Below are positions 15,128 through 18,590 of a DNA stretch of 18,590 bases, one piece after another; position 1 is the first letter of the stretch; each line of letters opens with the position of its first letter. This stretch comes from Leptolinea sp. UBA5203. Its GTDB lineage: Bacteria > Chloroflexota > Anaerolineae > Anaerolineales > Anaerolineaceae. The stretch lies in NCBI GenBank assembly GCA_002412765.1, contig DHVR01000015.1, positions 98,580 to 117,169 of the forward strand, given 5' to 3'. The position numbers and the translations under genes are program-made. The notes under the pieces were generated by a model that was not told the origin of the DNA, did no database searches, and saw only the letters and a list, made by a program, of their open reading frames with translations.

Positions 15128-15189
15128 ATGTATGTTTTGGATAACATTATGTATACTATTTTTTACATATAGTAATACGTAACATACAT
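15128..15189 (-). promoter_or_regulatory. Operator-like inverted repeats upstream of the five-gene unit
   Basis: ATGTATGTT (15128-15136) and AACATACAT (15181-15189) are perfect nine-base inverses. Between them GTATACTAT (15151-15159) and ATAGTAATAC (15169-15178) form an inner pair with one bulged base. The elements flank and cover the -10 region and transcription start, as expected for repression by the XRE protein of the operon. Confidence 0.55.
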
Positions 15190-15197
15190 CATGTCAA
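15169..15197 (-). promoter_or_regulatory. Sigma-A promoter of the five-gene unit
   Basis: On the minus strand TTGACA (15197-15192) is followed after 17 bases by TACTAT (15174-15169), four of six against the -10 consensus. It lies about 53 bases before the start codon of the four-helix membrane protein, inside the inverted repeats. No other promoter was seen within the unit, whose genes are 1 to 59 bases apart. Confidence 0.7.
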
Positions 15198-15446
15198 GTA
15201 CCAAATTTAATAATCTCGGCAAACAAAATTACCATGCAACTCGAAAGGTTTTATCCAGGATTCCAAACATCGAGTTAGTCCGGCAATTTGCAAGTAAAAA
15301 ATATCCAACAGTCTCAGCCGAATCAACTTTCCATCCAAAAAAGAAACCACCCTGCCAATTTAAACTATTTGGAGTTGAATTTTAAGAAGTTAGCTACCTT
15401 CTGAACGGGAATCATCATGATGGCATGGGGGGAAAAATTCATTGTC
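15198..15446. other. Gene-free stretch between the five-gene unit and the sigma/anti-sigma unit
   Basis: This stretch has a 64-codon plus-strand frame (from an ATG at 15191) with no Shine-Dalgarno and no recognisable sequence, and it starts inside the -35 region of the minus-strand promoter, so I do not call it a gene. Nothing else is seen apart from the hairpin that follows. Confidence 0.5.
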
Positions 15447-15480
15447 AACCTGGCAATTCAAAGATGAACTGCCAGGTTTT
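15447..15480 (+). terminator. Strong hairpin with a short T-run in the intergenic gap
   Basis: AACCTGGCA (15447-15455) and TGCCAGGTT (15470-15478) form a perfect nine-pair stem with a 14-base loop; TTTT follows on the plus strand. On the minus strand it lies 70 bases after the anti-sigma gene stop and could also serve there, though the T-run on that side is delayed (GACAATGAATTTTT). Confidence 0.6.
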
Positions 15481-15548
15481 ATGTCTCTCCGTTGATATTG
15501 CGCGTCTCTTTTCTTTTTAGGCCACTGAGAGAGCGGCTTTACTCCCAT

Positions 15549-16961
15549 TCACTTCATAGGCTCGGACAGAGTCACCTGCCACGGTCCCTGGATGGAATCC
15601 AAACCCTGACCGGTCAACTCCACCGACAGCACACCCACGGGCACATCACCGCTGAAACTTCTGACAATCGTCATGGGATCGCCGTCTGCAAATCCGCCCT
15701 GACCACCGCCGCCGTTTGCCATACCGCCTGCTATGTTATAGGAAAAACCAAGACTTGAATCATGGATAAAGGTAATCTCATACCCATTCATCATGACATT
15801 ACCCTTCACTCTTTTTATGGAGACGACGTGCACCAGTTTCGGTCCTAGTGGTACATCTTTTTCTATCACCCATTCCTGGCCTGGTTGGGGATTTTCGCCC
15901 ACATCCACCTGAAACGTGGATGCCGGGTAAGGTTCTGTTATCACGGGGATGGAGTTGACCGTAATCGTCAGCGGCCAGGCAATCGTTGTGGGATTGATCT
16001 GCATGGCCCAATGGATTTGATGATCATCCATATTATCCGCTTCAATCATGAAATCACTCGGAACCATGGAAGGCAGCAGCTCATTATTATTTACATCCTG
16101 AATTGTGACATCTTCCAAAAAGCCATTGAAGACATCAACCGTCATCCCGCTTTTAGGCTCAACCGTCAGTGTTCCTTCAAGGATATACCCATCGGCCAAC
16201 GGGATGACCTGGTTAACCACCATGTTCCCCACCGTCGAGATCTGCTCTCCTGACTCATCCGCCGCAACCGGTGCTGCTTGAGTGGGGATGACCACTACAG
16301 GTGCAATCGTCAATTGAGCGAGCGGGGCATCGGTTAATTGCAATGGAATCTTAAAACTTGCGAGGGAACTTCCACTTTCGGTTTGCCAGAGGCATTCGAG
16401 GCTAAAAGTAATCGTCTCATCGGCCAGTGGAATAGGGGAATATGTGGCTTCAAATTGAACAATACCAATGCCGGGAAAGGTCCCCAAACCGATATCCTGC
16501 AACTGGCTTCCATCAGACAGCCTCAACACAGGGTTGGAATTTTTTCCCGGGCAAACTTCTCTGGGCGTCCGCATGGAATCCTCAACACCGGTGAGGGAAT
16601 ACTTAACCAGTGTCTTGTCACTGCTGGCGGTTACTTCTTCAACACGTAAAGTAACCCCATGGATCGTCTGGTCAAGCGGTTCAACCAAAGTTCTCAGGGT
16701 ATCCTCATGCACCAGACCAAAACCCGGGATATATCCGATCCAACGCTGAATGGTTTCAGCCACCGCCGGTACAGTAAAGGTGATTATGGTTACCAACACC
16801 AACGCCATGGTGGTTGGAATCAATACTCTCTTTCGTTTGCTCATCACTGCTCCTTTTTGATGCTGTATTCTGTTATGAATTTTAGGAGCCAGATTTAGAT
16901 CTTGCGGAATTTGATCATCCATCAATGAATCCAGAATTTGGGAATATTTATTTTTCTTCAT
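15549..16961 (-). CDS. Anti-sigma-factor-like membrane protein with a large ectodomain
   Basis: This is a 470-residue single-pass protein. The N-terminal 45 residues (ILDSLMDDQIPQDLNLAPKI onward) are polar and cytoplasmic, RKRVLIPTTMALVLVTIITF (44-63) is the membrane helix, and the remaining 400 residues lie outside. The start of the outer part, WIGYIPGFGLV, is common in DUF4179-like anti-sigma proteins of Firmicutes and Chloroflexota. Further on come at least two beta-rich domains, a Pro/Ala linker (VVIPTQAAPVAADE) and a glycine-rich stretch (MANGGGGQGGFADG) near the C-terminus. The ATG overlaps the sigma factor stop as ATGA, so the two are translationally coupled. It probably holds the sigma factor inactive; the zinc-binding HxxxCxxC of ZAS domains is absent. 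Confidence 0.82.
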   Translation of the reverse strand: MKKNKYSQILDSLMDDQIPQDLNLAPKIHNRIQHQKGAVMSKRKRVLIPTTMALVLVTIITFTVPAVAETIQRWIGYIPGFGLVHEDTLRTLVEPLDQTIHGVTLRVEEVTASSDKTLVKYSLTGVEDSMRTPREVCPGKNSNPVLRLSDGSQLQDIGLGTFPGIGIVQFEATYSPIPLADETITFSLECLWQTESGSSLASFKIPLQLTDAPLAQLTIAPVVVIPTQAAPVAADESGEQISTVGNMVVNQVIPLADGYILEGTLTVEPKSGMTVDVFNGFLEDVTIQDVNNNELLPSMVPSDFMIEADNMDDHQIHWAMQINPTTIAWPLTITVNSIPVITEPYPASTFQVDVGENPQPGQEWVIEKDVPLGPKLVHVVSIKRVKGNVMMNGYEITFIHDSSLGFSYNIAGGMANGGGGQGGFADGDPMTIVRSFSGDVPVGVLSVELTGQGLDSIQGPWQVTLSEPMK

Positions 16962-17515
16962 TCCTCAATCCTCCCAGCCTCAAGCAGGACACGCAGCCTG
17001 GTTCGAGCGGCATTTAACAACCATTTGATGGTTCCGGGGGCGGTTTGCGATACTTCGCTCATTTCCTTTTCGGACATTTCCAGATAGTATCGTTGAACCA
17101 CCACCGCCCTCTGCCGTGGAGAAAGTTTAGCCAGCAAAGACAACATCTCGGCATTCAATTGAGACCGTTCCACCTCGCTTTCCACAGAAAGAGAACGGGA
17201 AAGCAGGAGGTCAAGATCGTCTTCGTCAGCCTCCTCCGGTAACGGGAGAATGCGATTCTCTCTCAAAGCTGCATTTAAGGCCGCGTTCATCACACTGACC
17301 ATAAAATACGGTTCAAAAAGCCGGCGCTCGTCGAATTGATGGACGCGATCATAAAAATGCACAAATGCGTCCTGTACGACATCCTCTGCCATCTGCCTGT
17401 TTTGGGTCACCAGATAAGCCGTTCGCACAGCCTTACCCTGGTATTTTGATATCAGGAAATCCAGTCCATTGATGTCCCCGCTTTTTAAGCGGAGAACCGC
17501 GTGTAGATCATCCAT
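16958..17515 (-). CDS. ECF-type RNA polymerase sigma factor
   Basis: This is a 185-residue group IV sigma factor. Region 2 is at about residues 15-85, with MAEDVVQDAFVHFYDRVHQF (42-61) and PYFMVSVMNAALN (69-81) for core binding and -10 recognition. An acidic linker (EEADEDDLDLLL) follows, then region 4 at about 125-178: LSPRQRAVVVQRYYLEMSEK and the helix-turn-helix MSEVSQTAPGTIKWLLNAAR for -35 recognition. The ATG at 17515 has GGAG five bases upstream. It overlaps the anti-sigma-like gene by four bases. The target promoters are unknown; ECF sigmas usually also transcribe their own operon, but I could not find a clear ECF promoter in the 173 bases upstream. Confidence 0.93.
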   Translation of the reverse strand: MDDLHAVLRLKSGDINGLDFLISKYQGKAVRTAYLVTQNRQMAEDVVQDAFVHFYDRVHQFDERRLFEPYFMVSVMNAALNAALRENRILPLPEEADEDDLDLLLSRSLSVESEVERSQLNAEMLSLLAKLSPRQRAVVVQRYYLEMSEKEMSEVSQTAPGTIKWLLNAARTRLRVLLEAGRIEE

Positions 17516-17591
17516 TCCGACTCCATATTGTTTGCGCGCTCACATAATGAATACAAACAGAGCTCAAAAAAGGTTGGGTACATATAACCTA

Positions 17592-17609
17592 TTGCAGCTA
17601 TTGCTGCAA
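17592..17609. repeat. Small perfect hairpin between the CPBP and sigma genes
   Basis: TTGCAGC and GCTGCAA form a seven-pair stem around TATT (plus strand). It is 82 bases past the CPBP stop on the minus strand. No T-run follows on either strand, so it is not a clear terminator; it may be an operator for the sigma operon or chance. Confidence 0.35.
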
Positions 17610-17688
17610 AATATTGAACCTAAACCATTGGGTGGTTCGTTTTCCTTTGCAAACCGCCCTACCCAGCGAGGCAAATTGGGAATCCCTC

Positions 17689-18414
17689 TCATTCCATCAT
17701 TTTGGCTATATTCAGTACCCCTGATATAAAACCAGTTGCGTTACAAAAAATGTGAACAAGCATTCCAACATAGAGATTCTTCTTTGTTGTCCCAAGGATT
17801 ATGGGTATAAATCCAATGGTTCTGGCGATAATCATCCAGGGTGTGAAGACATGAATGGATGCAAACAGAAAACTGTGGATCAATAGGGTGAACTTGCCTT
17901 TCATTCTGGGTAATAAATATCCTCGAAAATACAATTCTTCTACAATTGGAGCTAAAAACACGTTAATGAGTAAGGCCATCGAATAGGTTACGATCAATAC
18001 TGTTCTGGAATAATTACCATCCAATCCCAAATCCATGTCTGGCATCCAGAAAAAAAGATTCATTTGTAGAAAGGCATCAACGGGTTCAAAAAGTGTCATG
18101 ATGGCGCCAACTATCACAAAAATTACGCTTACCCAGATAAAGTATTGCCACCAGGGGATTGAATTTTGATAACTGATCATTCCCTGAAGGGTAAAGTAGC
18201 CGTTTTTTCTCTTTCCCTGAACCAATAGAAATCCAAGTTCTACGGGAATAAGAATAAAGGTGAATGCCAAAAGCAGGGCAAAAAAAGAAGGATACCCCAT
18301 TTGGGCAACCGGCTGAAGTGCAAGAAAATACCCTCCCCCAACCAGAATTCCAGGAAGTAAGTGCAAACCAACGGATTGAAGGATTGAATGTTTTTCGATC
18401 TGATTTATTTCCAT
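17689..18414 (-). CDS. CPBP family intramembrane metalloprotease
   Basis: This 241-residue membrane protein has the three motifs of the CPBP (CAAX protease and bacteriocin-processing, ABI/Rce1-like) family: EELYFRG with Glu159, Glu160 and Arg164, FASIH with His188, and HIFCN with His221 and Asn225. About seven to eight helices flank them. The family cleaves or processes membrane-linked peptides, including bacteriocin immunity and, in some cases, anti-sigma proteins. It is upstream of the sigma/anti-sigma pair on the same strand (gap 173 bases). A role in cleaving that anti-sigma protein is possible but only suggested by position. The ATG at 18414 has a weak GG-A site upstream. Confidence 0.93.
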   Translation of the reverse strand: MEINQIEKHSILQSVGLHLLPGILVGGGYFLALQPVAQMGYPSFFALLLAFTFILIPVELGFLLVQGKRKNGYFTLQGMISYQNSIPWWQYFIWVSVIFVIVGAIMTLFEPVDAFLQMNLFFWMPDMDLGLDGNYSRTVLIVTYSMALLINVFLAPIVEELYFRGYLLPRMKGKFTLLIHSFLFASIHVFTPWMIIARTIGFIPIILGTTKKNLYVGMLVHIFCNATGFISGVLNIAKMME

Positions 18415-18486
18415 TTTTTTCCAACCTTGCTAATTCAGTTGAATTTCTCAGATGCCTGAACGGGGAAAACCATTGGGAAATAGGTA

Positions 18487-18590
18487 TTACCTGGGTGCCA
18501 TCGTGATCACGACACTCCCTTTTTTATGTCCTTTCTCAACATAACGGTGCGCGTCGACGATTTGTTCCAGTGGATATATTCGATCAACAA
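18487..18590 (-). CDS. Zinc-type alcohol dehydrogenase family protein, C-terminal part
   Basis: Only the last 33 residues are in the window; the gene starts beyond the right edge. They read VDRIYPLEQIVDAHRYVEKG and then HKKGSVVITMAPR. The pattern YPLEQIxxAHRYVExGHKxGxVVI is characteristic of the C-terminus of medium-chain, NAD(P)-dependent zinc-type dehydrogenases and quinone oxidoreductases, which oxidise alcohols or reduce quinones and enals. The substrate cannot be inferred. The TAA stop is at 18487-18489, 72 bases before the CPBP start, with no terminator visible between them, so read-through into the CPBP gene is possible. Confidence 0.9.
   Translation of the reverse strand, partial: VDRIYPLEQIVDAHRYVEKGHKKGSVVITMAPR

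Noticed and set aside
15191..15385. 64-codon plus-strand frame
   Set aside because: It has no Shine-Dalgarno, starts in the -35 region of the opposite promoter and has no recognisable sequence. The downstream hairpin alone is not enough.
17469..17729. 86-codon plus-strand frame opposite the sigma gene start and the CPBP end
   Set aside because: It overlaps well-supported genes on the other strand and has no ribosome binding site or protein-like pattern.

Overview
The window looks like a chromosomal piece of a Chloroflexota bacterium, most likely Anaerolineae-like. This is inferred, not proven, from the proteins: lipoproteins with Thr/Pro-rich linkers after the lipobox, a DUF333 lipoprotein, a DUF4386 membrane protein, a sigma/anti-sigma pair with a large ectodomain, and Gram-positive-style Shine-Dalgarno sites. 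Base composition is moderate. I found no tRNA, rRNA, CRISPR array, insertion sequence or phage gene.

Layout. 1-896 (+): the end of a YbaB/EbfC nucleoid protein followed by recR, closed by an intrinsic terminator. 1039-3639 (-): a SAM methyltransferase and an OFA-family MFS transporter that carries an extra C-terminal helix. 3640-4675: debris, with an unplaced minus-strand tail and the C-terminal stump of a Cthe_2159-like carbohydrate-binding protein. 4756-5031: two terminators around a degenerate two-copy repeat. 5056-6943 (-): an AbrB regulator plus a YtrB-like ABC exporter pair, behind a near-consensus promoter that overlaps nested inverted repeats. 7007-7308 (+): a frameshifted histidine kinase stump. 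7496-9105 (-): an ArsB/NhaD/SLC13-type transporter and a 67-residue membrane protein. 9432-10817 (-): an Amt ammonium transporter without a linked PII gene. 11281-11764 (-): two more gene remnants, one YhfC-like.

11835-15197 (-): a compact five-gene unit (small membrane protein, XRE regulator, DUF4386 membrane protein, seven-repeat FG-GAP/VCBS lipoprotein, DUF333 lipoprotein) behind one strong promoter with operator-like palindromes. 15549-18590 (-): a membrane-anchored anti-sigma-like protein overlapping its ECF sigma factor, a CPBP intramembrane protease upstream of them, and the C-terminus of a zinc-type alcohol dehydrogenase entering from the right edge.

The genes are mostly transport and envelope functions with local regulators. 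Intact operons alternate with truncated gene remnants, which suggests repeated small insertions and deletions. I did not find a clearly new defence or mobile system. The least explained parts are the five-gene regulator/lipoprotein unit, the sigma/anti-sigma/CPBP group and the small membrane partner of the SLC13-type transporter.
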